Assembly: GCF_000160535.1 (NCBI RefSeq)
Contig: NZ_GG704783.1
Span: 158,850 to 222,849 of the forward strand
DNA from: Hallella bergensis DSM 17361
GTDB taxonomy: Bacteria; Bacteroidota; Bacteroidia; Bacteroidales; Bacteroidaceae
Length of the DNA stretch: 64,000 bases
Direction of reading: 5' to 3'
The notes beneath the pieces were generated by a model. The model had not been told where the DNA came from and ran no database searches. It worked only from the letters and a program-made list of their open reading frames with translations. Positions 25,310 to 33,758 of the stretch are shown here, in pieces (position 1 is the stretch's first letter; every line of letters starts with the position of its first letter). The position numbers and the translations under genes are program-made.

Positions 25310-26479
25310 ATGCTAAAAGAGAATGTAACGGTTATTTTTGACCGAAAGAAACAAGTAGAGAAACGCGGCTCTGGCAAGGTAGAATTACGCATCTATCTTG
25401 GCAGAACTGAGCGTAAGTACATTTCTTTAGGTGACTTCCCTGCTGAAAAGTGGGAAAAATTTGCTTCCTCACCACAGGTGAAAGCCGAGCGAAGAAAGTG
25501 TGAACAGATTGTCGGAGCTATGGAGCTACTGGGCAATGAAATGACAATTGCCACTTTCGATGCTTATTATTATGGTGCAGAACAACGGCCTACCTTCATT
25601 TCCTCTCCTAAGAAGATAGCCCCCACAAAGTACAAGGTGAAAGTTCAACCTTCGATCAACCTCATAGAATACATGAAAGAGCATATCGAGGCTGAAGATA
25701 TTAGTGAGGGTACTCGAAAACACAAGCAATGCACGCTGGACGCATTGAAGAGATTTGGCAAGATACAGAAGCTGACAGACCTGACAAGCAACAATCTGGT
25801 GGCTTTTGATGAATGGCTACACGACGGTACACGATCAGATGTCGGAATACATACCTATCACAAACATCTGAAAAAGTATTCTCACCTATTATATATTGAG
25901 GGTAAGATTGAAGTAGATCCATATACCCAGGTCAAATTCAAGCGTGGAGAATGCAAGGAAAGAGAGCCTCTGACAGAGGCTGAGCTACAAAAGTTGAGAA
26001 AGATTAAGTTGGACGAAAAATTAGATAAGGTTCGAGACCTGTTCGTCTTTTCTGCATACACTGGGCTGGCCTATTGTGATGTGCAGGCCTTTGATTTTGA
26101 GAAAATGACAGAACAGCAGGGAAAGTTGTATTACATAGATGGAAGCCGTATCAAGACTGCATCGAAGTTTTTCACCCCTATCCTGGGACCAGCCATGGAA
26201 GTGCTAAAGAAATACAAGTTTGTCCTTCCTAAGATTTCAAATCAGAAGGCAAATGACTTTCTTCACCTCATCGAGACTGCCCTGAAGTTGAACAAGCCGT
26301 TGACTTTTCACGTCGCCAGGCATTCTTTCGCAACATTGGCTCTCGCACATGACATACCTATCGAGAATGTATCGCGTATGCTCGGACACAAGAACATCCG
26401 GACTACACAAATCTACGCTAAAGTACTAAAGACCACGATAGAACGGCACGCTGAGAATCTTCAGCGGGCAATTAGATGA
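25310..26479 (+). CDS. Tyrosine-type site-specific integrase
   Basis: A 389-residue integrase expected to insert and excise the element. It has an N-terminal arm-binding part (TVIFDRKKQVEKRGSGKVEL), a SAM-like core-binding domain at about 120-205 (INLIEYMKEHIEAEDISEGTRK), and a C-terminal catalytic domain. H334-x-x-R337, H360 in GHKN and the nucleophile Y369 are present. The position normally held by the first catalytic Arg reads TGLAYCD, with Ala254 in place of Arg. The same kind of loss is known from CTnDOT-type integrases. The gene sits 257 nt from the tRNA. Confidence 0.93.
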   Translation: MLKENVTVIFDRKKQVEKRGSGKVELRIYLGRTERKYISLGDFPAEKWEKFASSPQVKAERRKCEQIVGAMELLGNEMTIATFDAYYYGAEQRPTFISSPKKIAPTKYKVKVQPSINLIEYMKEHIEAEDISEGTRKHKQCTLDALKRFGKIQKLTDLTSNNLVAFDEWLHDGTRSDVGIHTYHKHLKKYSHLLYIEGKIEVDPYTQVKFKRGECKEREPLTEAELQKLRKIKLDEKLDKVRDLFVFSAYTGLAYCDVQAFDFEKMTEQQGKLYYIDGSRIKTASKFFTPILGPAMEVLKKYKFVLPKISNQKANDFLHLIETALKLNKPLTFHVARHSFATLALAHDIPIENVSRMLGHKNIRTTQIYAKVLKTTIERHAENLQRAIR

Positions 26480-26486
26480 TTTATTG

Positions 26487-26526
26487 ACACACCACATAGA
26501 GCCATACCTCCCACTTCGAGGTGTGT
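26487..26526. terminator. Possible hairpin between integrase and small membrane ORF
   Basis: ACACACC (26,487-26,493) pairs with GGTGTGT (26,520-26,526) across a 26-nt loop and is followed by TTTTA. It lies between convergent genes. The long loop makes it a weak candidate. Confidence 0.35.
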
Positions 26527-26527
26527 T

Positions 26528-26674
26528 TTATGTTTTACGCTCCACCAGATAATTCACCAAGTAGGCAATGCCACCAAAAATCATCCACAAGACATACAAA
26601 AAGCCTTTAATCACCCAACCTATCAGCTGGAAGATGACCCTGAACATGATATATACGAAGAGAAACACTTGCAT
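26528..26674 (-). CDS. Small hydrophobic membrane protein (48 aa)
   Basis: Not recognised. The minus strand encodes a 48-residue peptide beginning MQVFLFVYIMFRVIFQLIG and ending YLVNYLVERKT. It has one or two membrane-spanning stretches and a short basic tail. It lies convergent to the integrase. A TACCTTTA element about 30 nt upstream resembles a -7 box. The continuous hydrophobic character and clean start and stop argue for a real gene, but the length leaves room for chance. Confidence 0.5.
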   Translation of the reverse strand: MQVFLFVYIMFRVIFQLIGWVIKGFLYVLWMIFGGIAYLVNYLVERKT

Positions 26675-27099
26675 CTTAAAACATTATTAGTTCTACTAAA
26701 GGTACGAAAAATAACTGAGAAAAACAAGCAAAACGCAATCTAAAACATTGATAATCAGTAGTTTTTTGTGGTTATATATTCTCGTAATGTCACGATTTCA
26801 CGGCTTCGGCTTTTCGGCTTTTCTCGAAGCAACGGACTCATGACTTCGGTTTATCCCAATATCAACAAATCGGGATTTCGATATTCCAATTTCACGAAAA
26901 CTCTTTTATTGAAAAAAGGGCGAGGGACATTGCAACTCATCATTTCTTGCTAACTTTATTACAGACAAGCAAGTGGCGGGACTACATTTCCCTTACGGAG
27001 TTTGGGTAGCAAGTTGTACTTTTGTGCGGACAAAAGTGAATTGCCAACTCTGTCAAGTTGGGGATTATTCTTCGCAACTCAGAATATAAACAGAGGAAT
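26675..27099. other. Non-coding leader of the mobilisation genes
   Basis: No convincing gene. An open frame at 26,768-26,953 has no recognisable content. The DNA has several CGATTTC/TCACGA-like words (26,785-26,895) and then the oriT-like hairpins. Confidence 0.5.
27018..27061. other. Candidate origin of transfer (oriT): two inverted repeats
   Basis: ACTTTTGT-GCGG-ACAAAAGT (27,018-27,037) is a perfect 8-bp inverted repeat. CCAACT/AGTTGG (27,044-27,061) follows 6 nt later. They lie directly upstream of the mobilisation accessory and relaxase genes, the usual oriT place. The nick site cannot be assigned. Confidence 0.5.
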
Positions 27100-27480
27100 A
27101 TGGAACGAAAAACGAAAAGACTCTGGATAAGGATTTCTGCACAGGATGCCGAACTGATTAAGCAGAAAGCGGTCAACTACAAGACGGTAAGCAGTATGAT
27201 ATGGGATGCCATCAAACAATTTGACGACACGGGAACAAAGCGGAAGATAGCCGCGCTCAACGAGATGACGGCTCTTTACAAAAAGTATCAGCAGGACTTG
27301 GCATGGATGGGCGGCAACTTCAATCAGGTGGTCAAGCGTGCCAACGAACTGGCGATAGCCAATGAGCTGACACTTCCCTATTTTGAGAAAGTGCTTTACC
27401 CTCAAATCATGGAGCTGCAAAAGCTCTTAACAGCGGTAAAACAGGAACAGCATCAAATAGTCAAACGATTAACACGATAA
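27100..27480 (+). CDS. mobA: Mobilisation accessory protein MobA-like
   Basis: A 126-residue basic protein with an N-terminal ribbon-helix-helix-like start (MERKTKRLWIRISAQDAELI). The middle is helical and contains DLAWMGGNFNQVVKRANELA, the pattern of Bacteroidetes MobA/MobC relaxosome proteins that bind oriT and help the relaxase. The start at 27,100 has a good GAGGA element just upstream; the 14 codons before it are not family-like. The relaxase follows 78 nt later. Confidence 0.8.
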   Translation: MERKTKRLWIRISAQDAELIKQKAVNYKTVSSMIWDAIKQFDDTGTKRKIAALNEMTALYKKYQQDLAWMGGNFNQVVKRANELAIANELTLPYFEKVLYPQIMELQKLLTAVKQEQHQIVKRLTR

Positions 27481-27558
27481 AGCGAAAAACCGTCATCGGT
27501 AAATACCGATTTACCGTTTCCATCGTCTCACGATAACGTAAAATCACAAGAAAGCAAT

Positions 27559-29121
27559 ATGATAGCAACCATACTACCCTCCAGCACAACATTCCATGCC
27601 GTCGAGTACAACGAGCGAAAGGTGGCCAAAGGTCAGGCCGTGCTCCTTGAAATGCAGAACTTCGGTTATGTGGGAGCCGTCGATGGCTACACGCCCAAGC
27701 AACTGCAACAGTACCTGATGGACTACTCGGCAAGAAACGAGCATATCCGCAAGGCGCAGTTCCATGTGGCTATCTCCTGCCGGGGACATGAATATTCTCA
27801 AGAGCAGCTTTTGGATATTGCCCACCAGTATCTTCACGAAATGGACTATGATGATGAGGGGCAGCCGCTTCTTATCTATGCGCACAATGACACCGACAAC
27901 AATCACCTGCACATCATCACCAGCCGGGTGAATCCCAATGGCCAGAAAATAGACCACAGTCACGAGCGCATCCGCTCGCAGGAGGCCATCAACAAAATTG
28001 TTGGCGAAGATGAGGAATTGCGTGCTAGTTTGTTTTTGAAGGAGGCTCTTGGTTACAATTTCAATTCGCTTACACAATTCAAAGCCATCATGGAAGCATC
28101 TGGCTATGAATGTTTCGAGCGTGACGGCAACCTCGAAATTGCACGTGGCGGACGGGTACGAACAAAAATCGAAATGGAAGATTTGACCTCAAAATTCTCT
28201 GTTATTGATGAAAAGAAAACCTACAAACGTCGTAGGCAACTGGGGGCTGTTATGAAAAAGTATCGCAACATGGTTGCCAGCCGCAGTGAACTGTCAGACA
28301 TCTTGCAAAAGAAGTTTGGTGTATCGCTCGTCTTCTTTGGTTCAAAGGACAAACCATACGGTTACATGATAGTGGATCACTACAAACAAGCGGTGTATAA
28401 AGGAGGCAGCGTGCTCTCTATCAAACAACTGCAACACTTCATGAGCGAAAAGGAACGAATCAATAAGGTAGAGCTCTACGTGGATGCCATGCTGGAGGAT
28501 AATCCCCGGATGATTGCTTATGAACTCAACAGAATGTTATGGCGACAGTATGGTACTCGCATTTCCAAAGGCCGTTTCAGGCTGCTCAATGGTAGGGAGG
28601 TCGCCCTATGCGACAGTGTGCAAAAGGTATTAAAATTCAACTTTATGGTGCGCTGTGTCCAGGCCTTTTGCCCCACCAACGAGGTGGAGCGTGATATACT
28701 CTGTCGAATCTGGAAGATTGAAAATCCCTACCTTATTTATATAGATCCACACAACAAGCCCAACAATGGCTTTGCCGTAGAAGTGCTGAACAATCTGGCT
28801 GCATCAACCGAGAAGCAAGACTTGTGGGCAGCATTAAAAGAAAATCATCTTGCCATTTTCAGACAAGGCGACGAATACTATTGTGTCGATTTCTCGCACA
28901 AGTGCATTTTTAATTTGGCTTCAGAAGGTATCAACTTCAAAGCCTTGCTCCCTGCTCTGCAAGTGCTCCAACCTATGTCTATCCACGACACTCATCTTTC
29001 TAATAGCATCCTGAAAAATATTCTTTCATACCAGACATCGGCTTCCGAAAGAAATGCAGAATGGGAAGTGGGTAGTAAAAATAGCTATGAGGTTGATGAC
29101 GAACGAAGCCTGAAACGATAG
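27559..29121 (+). CDS. mobB: Relaxase / mobilisation nuclease (MOBP type)
   Basis: Nicks oriT and pilots the strand into the recipient. The 520-residue protein has the relaxase domain in its first about 170 residues, including HNDTDNNHLHIITSRV near 108, the three-His metal motif. Tyr17 in FHAVEYNE is the likely catalytic residue. The rest is a helical C-terminal part of unknown detail. It matches the relaxases of Bacteroidetes conjugative transposons in length and order, after mobA. A toxin-antitoxin pair lies convergent downstream. Confidence 0.9.
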   Translation: MIATILPSSTTFHAVEYNERKVAKGQAVLLEMQNFGYVGAVDGYTPKQLQQYLMDYSARNEHIRKAQFHVAISCRGHEYSQEQLLDIAHQYLHEMDYDDEGQPLLIYAHNDTDNNHLHIITSRVNPNGQKIDHSHERIRSQEAINKIVGEDEELRASLFLKEALGYNFNSLTQFKAIMEASGYECFERDGNLEIARGGRVRTKIEMEDLTSKFSVIDEKKTYKRRRQLGAVMKKYRNMVASRSELSDILQKKFGVSLVFFGSKDKPYGYMIVDHYKQAVYKGGSVLSIKQLQHFMSEKERINKVELYVDAMLEDNPRMIAYELNRMLWRQYGTRISKGRFRLLNGREVALCDSVQKVLKFNFMVRCVQAFCPTNEVERDILCRIWKIENPYLIYIDPHNKPNNGFAVEVLNNLAASTEKQDLWAALKENHLAIFRQGDEYYCVDFSHKCIFNLASEGINFKALLPALQVLQPMSIHDTHLSNSILKNILSYQTSASERNAEWEVGSKNSYEVDDERSLKR

Positions 29122-29176
29122 ACTTGTAAGCCCATAGACCAAGAAGAGCCGGGCAAGTCGCCCAGCCCATGTTCTA

Positions 29177-30286
29177 TCAATAAATTTTAGATGACTTGTA
29201 AGCCGAGGTCTGATACCAGTTGGTATCATGTTTATACCTTGAAACTGCTATAGTCGGACTAATTCCATACTTTTCAGCTTCTTTTGCAATAGCCTTCACT
29301 ACAATGTGCGGCGATAGGCTACTGCTTTTACCTGAAAGTATTTTATTCCAAACTTCACATGGAATTAAATGCTCTTTAGCAAAGTTGTTAGCCTCTTTTT
29401 CCCTTGGATCTTTTGAGTAGATAGTTCCTTCGATAGAGATAAACGATGTGTGCTCTTCTGAGAAATGCTTTTCGATATGACACAATTCATGAAGAACATC
29501 AAATGCTAATTTATCAATATCATTATACCGATAGGTAACCGTCACTATAGGATGTTGGTTTACATAAGTAGAGAAAGCATCAACAGGGGTTTTATCCAAC
29601 TTTTCCACTACAACATAACCTATACCGTTTTGATAAAGACTATCCTTGATGGCCTTGGCTGTAAGTTTCCGCTCATTAGCCAATTTTGCGATTGCATCGG
29701 CGGCCTTTATTCCATTGCCATGTACATAAGTCCTTTCTACTTTTTCACGTGAAGTTGCCAACCAGCTCAGCAGAAGCCAAGTCTGCATATTCTTTTCGTC
29801 AATCTGAACCTTGTCGCTGTGCTTATATAATCCAGCTACTTGCTTACTCATCTCTGCAGATGACAGCAGGTCAAAGGAGAAAAGCGATTTTATTTCTTTC
29901 ACCCGTTCAAGGAGGGGAAGAACAGCTAAATTCAATTTCTTATAAAGAAGTTTAAGATTGAACACACGAGCACATGCGTCCTCAAACGAACGTGCATTTT
30001 GTTCTTCCGATTGTTTCTTGCTGACAGCTTTGCTGTCATACATATAACCATTGTGCAAGCTCATCCAGGTTTTATAGGGAATCCCTAAATGGTTTTCCAG
30101 CTTCATGGCCAGATCGTCGTTCAGATTGCGTTTGCCACGAATAAACTCACTCAGATGGGTAGCTTGCATACCTATCTGCTTTGCAAAGTCCTTTTGCTTG
30201 ATACCACGTTCCCGCAACTCTTCACGCAAGATTTCTCCTGGGTGGATTGCCCTAACAGGAACCAATCTGTTACTTCTTGTTGCCAT
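29177..30286 (-). CDS. HigA-type antitoxin fused to ImmA/IrrE metallopeptidase domain
   Basis: A 369-residue two-domain protein. Residues about 10-75 form an Xre helix-turn-helix of the HigA/VapI class (IHPGEILREELRERGIKQKDFA, ATHLSEFIRGKRNL). The C-terminal part has a zinc peptidase motif, HELCH, within LAFDVLHELCHIEKHF, as in ImmA/IrrE proteins that cut repressors. The ATG at 30,286 is preferred because the conserved domain starts soon after it. It overlaps the upstream toxin gene by 17 nt, so translation is probably coupled. Likely it binds the operator and neutralises the toxin; whether the peptidase part controls antitoxin life is unknown. Confidence 0.82.
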   Translation of the reverse strand: MATRSNRLVPVRAIHPGEILREELRERGIKQKDFAKQIGMQATHLSEFIRGKRNLNDDLAMKLENHLGIPYKTWMSLHNGYMYDSKAVSKKQSEEQNARSFEDACARVFNLKLLYKKLNLAVLPLLERVKEIKSLFSFDLLSSAEMSKQVAGLYKHSDKVQIDEKNMQTWLLLSWLATSREKVERTYVHGNGIKAADAIAKLANERKLTAKAIKDSLYQNGIGYVVVEKLDKTPVDAFSTYVNQHPIVTVTYRYNDIDKLAFDVLHELCHIEKHFSEEHTSFISIEGTIYSKDPREKEANNFAKEHLIPCEVWNKILSGKSSSLSPHIVVKAIAKEAEKYGISPTIAVSRYKHDTNWYQTSAYKSSKIY

Positions 30287-30602
30287 AATGTGTACTATCA
30301 ATTTCAATTAGTTCTACTTCGATGCCATCCTGTGTCTCCTTGAACAACAGGCGTTCTACCAAACCGTTTACAAGTCGAACAGAGCTTAGAGGCTCTTTCT
30401 GCTGATGTCTCAATTTCTCGTAGTGTAAGAAGCTGAAATTCTTTAGTTCGTCTGTACACTCTACATCATAAATGATTCCTACTGCCCGGATGTAGCCATC
30501 TACCAAACGTTTATTCTTGCATATCTGTTTGTATTTCTTGTCTTTGGTTTTGCCTGTTTCATACAGCTCAGATAAGGCTTCTTCCTTGAAGATGATATTC
30601 AT
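30270..30602 (-). CDS. HigB/RelE-like toxin
   Basis: A 110-residue protein with the RelE/HigB-type order: FKEEALSELYETGKT at the start, then YKQICKNKRLVDGYI, LHYEKLRHQQKEPLSSVRLVNG and a final strand region EVELIEIDSTHYGNKK. RelE-superfamily toxins cut mRNA on the ribosome. The EKL-x7-SVRL arrangement is the most HigB-like part. Toxin-first order and the 17-nt overlap with an Xre antitoxin support a HigBA module that stabilises the element. Confidence 0.8.
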   Translation of the reverse strand: MNIIFKEEALSELYETGKTKDKKYKQICKNKRLVDGYIRAVGIIYDVECTDELKNFSFLHYEKLRHQQKEPLSSVRLVNGLVERLLFKETQDGIEVELIEIDSTHYGNKK

Positions 30603-30613
30603 GCGGTGAAATG

Positions 30614-30645
30614 TATCTTAGCCTTTATGCTGCAAAGATAAGATA
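30614..30645 (-). promoter_or_regulatory. higBA promoter with overlapping inverted-repeat operator
   Basis: TATCTTTG (minus strand, 30,633-30,640) is an exact -7 box. TATCTTA at 30,614-30,620 and TAAGATA at 30,639-30,645 form a 7-bp inverted repeat across it, a plausible antitoxin operator. Confidence 0.5.
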
Positions 30646-31149
30646 AAATTCCCAAATGTGGTAATTTTTAATGGTGTTATTGTTCACTATATACATATTT
30701 AACTTTTCCACATCTTTTATAAAGTACAAGAAGAATGTTTTTGTTGTTATCCCATGATATCGTTAACAGCCAGAAACATAGCAGGGCTTTACGGATATTT
30801 TCATCTCCTGTAGTTAAACTACGTTAAAGAAAAAGGATTGCAGCCTACAATCCATATTCCCAATAAGTTGTGCGTACTATCACTACCTTTCTATAAATAT
30901 TATTATGGCTTGAAACCATCACCAGAATATCGGCATTATCGTGCTTGCTGACGAGTTAATAACCTCTTGCAAATTTCATTTCCATTTTTTATCTTTGCCA
31001 ATGATTTCACGATTTAGCATCTTCCTCATTTACCTAATTCGCAAGATACCTATTTCTCGAAATAATGCTACTGGGGCCCAACTCCATTTGATAACCGGCC
31101 TACCAAAAAGGAGTTTGTTATTATCACACAACTAATAACAACTTCGACA
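30646..31149. other. Non-coding region between higBA and the tra leader
   Basis: About 500 bases with no supportable gene. TATCTTTG at 30,990-30,997 with a CTTG 20 nt upstream (30,966-30,969) is a fair promoter for the ParA-like gene and the transfer operon, leaving a leader of about 145 nt. Confidence 0.5.
30966..30997 (+). promoter_or_regulatory. Candidate promoter of the transfer region
   Basis: CTTG-N20-TATCTTTG; -7 is exact and -33 has one mismatch. It points to the ParA-like gene. Confidence 0.45.
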
Positions 31150-31839
31150 ATGAGAGACAATATCATGATCACCTTTGCCAATCAGAAGGGCGGTGTCGGT
31201 AAGACTACGCTCTGCACTATGTTTGCCGATTACCTGGCGGCAAAGGGAGAGAGCGTACTCGTTGTGGATTTTGACCGACAGCAAACCATTTACTCCAAAC
31301 GAAAGGAGGATGTAGAGAAATATAGAGGGGTACGTTTGCCTTATACCGTACAGCCTTTCGACATCAAAGACACCAATAACGTCAGGGAGTTTCTTACCAG
31401 TCTGCGCGAGGGTTACAAAGGCATCGTGCTGGTGGACACACCCGGCAACCTGTCGCAACAGGGACTGGTGCCTATCTTTGCCCTCAGTCATTACATCGTA
31501 TGCCCCTATCAGTTCGAGGCAACTTCCATCAATTCCACCGCTACTTTCATCGGCTTCATCGCCAAACTCCAACGTATGCTGCCCATCATGAAGTGCCAGT
31601 TCGTCTTCGTGGTTAATAAATGGGACAAACGGTATGGCAAGAAAGCGGAACTTGAGCTGTGGGATAAAACGGAGGAAAAGCTACGCCACTTCGGTCTGGT
31701 TACGCCACGCATAGAAGTCAAGGCGGACATGCAACGATACAACACCATCGAACTGATGGGACCACAAAAGGACATCGTATCACCTACCTTCGACTTTATG
31801 TATCAACAGATATTCAAACCTAAAGAGCAGACAAAATGA
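31150..31839 (+). CDS. ParA-family ATPase (TraA-like)
   Basis: A 229-residue MinD/ParA-type ATPase. The deviant Walker A is in FANQKGGVGKTTLCTMFADYL at the N-terminus, with VVDFDRQQT and the LVDTPGNLS switch region downstream. Bacteroidetes conjugative transposons carry such a gene at the head of the tra region (TraA); a role in element maintenance or placing the transfer machine is inferred. The next gene starts 4 nt inside this one (ATGA overlap), so the pair is coupled. Confidence 0.85.
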   Translation: MRDNIMITFANQKGGVGKTTLCTMFADYLAAKGESVLVVDFDRQQTIYSKRKEDVEKYRGVRLPYTVQPFDIKDTNNVREFLTSLREGYKGIVLVDTPGNLSQQGLVPIFALSHYIVCPYQFEATSINSTATFIGFIAKLQRMLPIMKCQFVFVVNKWDKRYGKKAELELWDKTEEKLRHFGLVTPRIEVKADMQRYNTIELMGPQKDIVSPTFDFMYQQIFKPKEQTK

Positions 31840-32243
31840 AAGTAGACATTTCCCATTCGCAGACGCTGCCTACCAACGACCTGCTCAACCTGCCCGATAT
31901 AGACGGGGTGTTTAATGAGGTGAAAGGACCATCTGTTCCACAACCCTCGCAAACTGCACCCAAAACAGCGCAGCCCAACATCCACAAGTCTGATGACAGT
32001 TGGCAGCTCTTCCAGCAGTATGCACAACAATACGGCTACCGTGTCAAGAAGTACGACCGCAAGAACTACGAGATAGACAACGAGGTAGTGGAGCTGCTGA
32101 AGCTCTGCAATATCAACAACATGTCGGTTACCGACATCATCAATGCCGCCCTCCGTGCCTTTATCGGCACCAACAGTGACTACCTCAAAGAGTTTCTACG
32201 CAGTAACGATTATATTGTCAATAACCTTCAAAGTCATGTATAG
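31836..32243 (+). CDS. DUF3408 protein (TraB-like)
   Basis: A 135-residue protein. It has a disordered Pro/Gln-rich N-terminal half and a DUF3408 C-terminal half (YGYRVKKYDRKNYEIDNEVVELL, VTDIINAALRAFI) that resembles a ribbon-helix-helix DNA-binding dimer. It is found immediately after the ParA-like gene in Bacteroidetes elements and may serve as the ParB-like partner. Overlaps both neighbours by a few bases, typical of a tight operon. Confidence 0.78.
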   Translation: MKVDISHSQTLPTNDLLNLPDIDGVFNEVKGPSVPQPSQTAPKTAQPNIHKSDDSWQLFQQYAQQYGYRVKKYDRKNYEIDNEVVELLKLCNINNMSVTDIINAALRAFIGTNSDYLKEFLRSNDYIVNNLQSHV

Positions 32244-32838
32244 GCAAAATATTATCTGGACCGTATCAATGGTGGATTTCCTTATCGACCACCACAAGAA
32301 GATGAACAATACCGCTTTAGCTGGACATTTGGGTATTTCTCTGAGCTGCCTACGGCGGAAGTTGCATGAGTTGGGCTTGCGTAAACGTCCTGTCACCAAG
32401 GCGATGGCGGCGGCTGACACGGTCAGGCAGTTATATAACAATCACTCTCATAGTGAGATAGCACAGTTTACAGGTATATCTACTAGGTCGGTTTCACGAA
32501 TCGTTAAGAAGTACCACCTTGAAAGAACGGCAGACGAAATCCGACAGATACGGTCGCGCAGCAGGAAGAGCATCATCAAACGGGAGAAGGCCCGCGTGTT
32601 GTTCGGACTACCACAAAAAACAAACATCAAGGTGGTGGGCAACAAGAAACGTGTAGTCTTGAAGAGCATCCTGAAATCGTATGGCTATCTGGCCATTCCT
32701 GGCCATAACACCTTATATTATAATGAACAGCTGAAGCGCAGACCGATCCGTGAGAGCAATGGGCAGAAGCTGGGATTGCAGTTTCAGCCAATGAGTGTCT
32801 ATCTTGCCATGCCGGTTCAATGTCCATCGTTCACTTAA
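32236..32838 (+). CDS. Helix-turn-helix protein of unknown role
   Basis: A 200-residue basic protein with two helix-turn-helix-like units: FLIDHHKKMNNTALAGHLGIS followed by LRRKLHELGL, and later HSEIAQFTGISTRSVSRIVKKY. The start at 32,236 (MYRQNIIW) overlaps the DUF3408 gene by 8 nt and is preferred over the longer frame. It probably binds DNA and may regulate the transfer operon; I do not recognise the family more closely. Confidence 0.65.
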   Translation: MYRQNIIWTVSMVDFLIDHHKKMNNTALAGHLGISLSCLRRKLHELGLRKRPVTKAMAAADTVRQLYNNHSHSEIAQFTGISTRSVSRIVKKYHLERTADEIRQIRSRSRKSIIKREKARVLFGLPQKTNIKVVGNKKRVVLKSILKSYGYLAIPGHNTLYYNEQLKRRPIRESNGQKLGLQFQPMSVYLAMPVQCPSFT

Positions 32839-32850
32839 TGCCAATTGCGT

Positions 32851-33231
32851 ATGAGTTTTCAAATATTCCTTGGTTTTATTGTGGCTTGCTACCTCTGCTA
32901 TTACTTGGGTACGGTGGCCTACGACCTGCTGGCAAACAGAAAGCGTGCTACCAGCGAAGACGATAAGGTACAGGAGGAAGCCATTGACATCTCCGATGAA
33001 GTAAGGGAATTTACGCCTATCCTTATCACTCGCCCCATCATCAAGAAACAGAAGACGGCTGCCCTGAAACGGAAGCAGACAGCAGAGCTCTTGATGACTG
33101 GCGGTATTGAAGTAAACAACCTGCTGGTCAAGGTGGAAGACCTGTCGAAAGACGGTGAGAACAGCGAACTGGGCAGCTTGCTTGCCAAATGGAAGGAGTT
33201 TGATCCCGAAAGAGGAGACCTTTCTCCATAA
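32851..33231 (+). CDS. Small membrane-anchored conjugation protein (TraD position)
   Basis: A 126-residue protein starting MSFQIFLGFIVACYLCYYLG. It has one N-terminal membrane helix, then a charged cytoplasmic-type tail with a KKQKTAALKRKQTAELLMTGG helix. Position directly before TraE matches TraD in known Bacteroidetes elements, but sequence recognition is weak. A TTG six bases upstream could also serve as start. Confidence 0.6.
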   Translation: MSFQIFLGFIVACYLCYYLGTVAYDLLANRKRATSEDDKVQEEAIDISDEVREFTPILITRPIIKKQKTAALKRKQTAELLMTGGIEVNNLLVKVEDLSKDGENSELGSLLAKWKEFDPERGDLSP

Positions 33232-33334
33232 AACATACCAACCTTTTATCTTTAATATTTCTGACCTAGCACTTTAACTTGTTTGACTTTCGGCTTTAAC
33301 ATGGAATTGAATTTCAAATTTAATCCATTCGATT

Positions 33335-33697
33335 ATGTCGCAATTGAGAAAACAAGCAGTAAAATGCGTGGGACGTGCTTGGAGTTTTGCGAAGTGTCAG
33401 TCTTTGAAATTAGCAGTAAGCGTGGGAATGTTCGCTATGAGTACTGGAACAATGCTGGCCAACAGCAAGGGTGCTGGCGGATTTTCCAAAGCTACCACGG
33501 AAATCTCTTCGTACCAGACCCCAGTTTCCAACCTGATGAAGGCCATCGCAGCCGTCATCGTGTTAGTAGGAGCGTTCAATGTGTATTTCAAGATGCAGAA
33601 CGGCGACCAGGACGTGAAAAAGACTATCATGCTCACCATCGGTGGCTGTGTGGCTTTCATCGCCATGTCGGAAGCTCTTCCGCTCTTCTTCAAGTAA
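33335..33697 (+). CDS. traE: TraE (DUF4134), pilin-like membrane protein
   Basis: A 120-residue hydrophobic protein of the DUF4134 family. It has a basic N-terminus, a signal-like helix (LKLAVSVGMFAMSTGTMLA), then SSYQTPVSNLMKAIAAVIVLVGAFNVYFKM and IMLTIGGCVAFIAMSEALP as two further membrane segments. Size and topology resemble VirB2-type pilins, and TraE holds that place in the operon. It begins the conserved TraE-F-G block. The 103-nt gap before it may hold a secondary start of transcription. Confidence 0.85.
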   Translation: MSQLRKQAVKCVGRAWSFAKCQSLKLAVSVGMFAMSTGTMLANSKGAGGFSKATTEISSYQTPVSNLMKAIAAVIVLVGAFNVYFKMQNGDQDVKKTIMLTIGGCVAFIAMSEALPLFFK

Positions 33698-33758
33698 TCA
33701 ATCGGTGGGAGCCGGACCTGCAACCAAGCGTCTGGCTCCTACCAAATTTCAAAGTTTT

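Noticed and set aside
26768..26953. 61-codon plus-strand frame before the oriT-like hairpins
   Set aside because: Low-complexity composition and no start context; better explained as non-coding leader.
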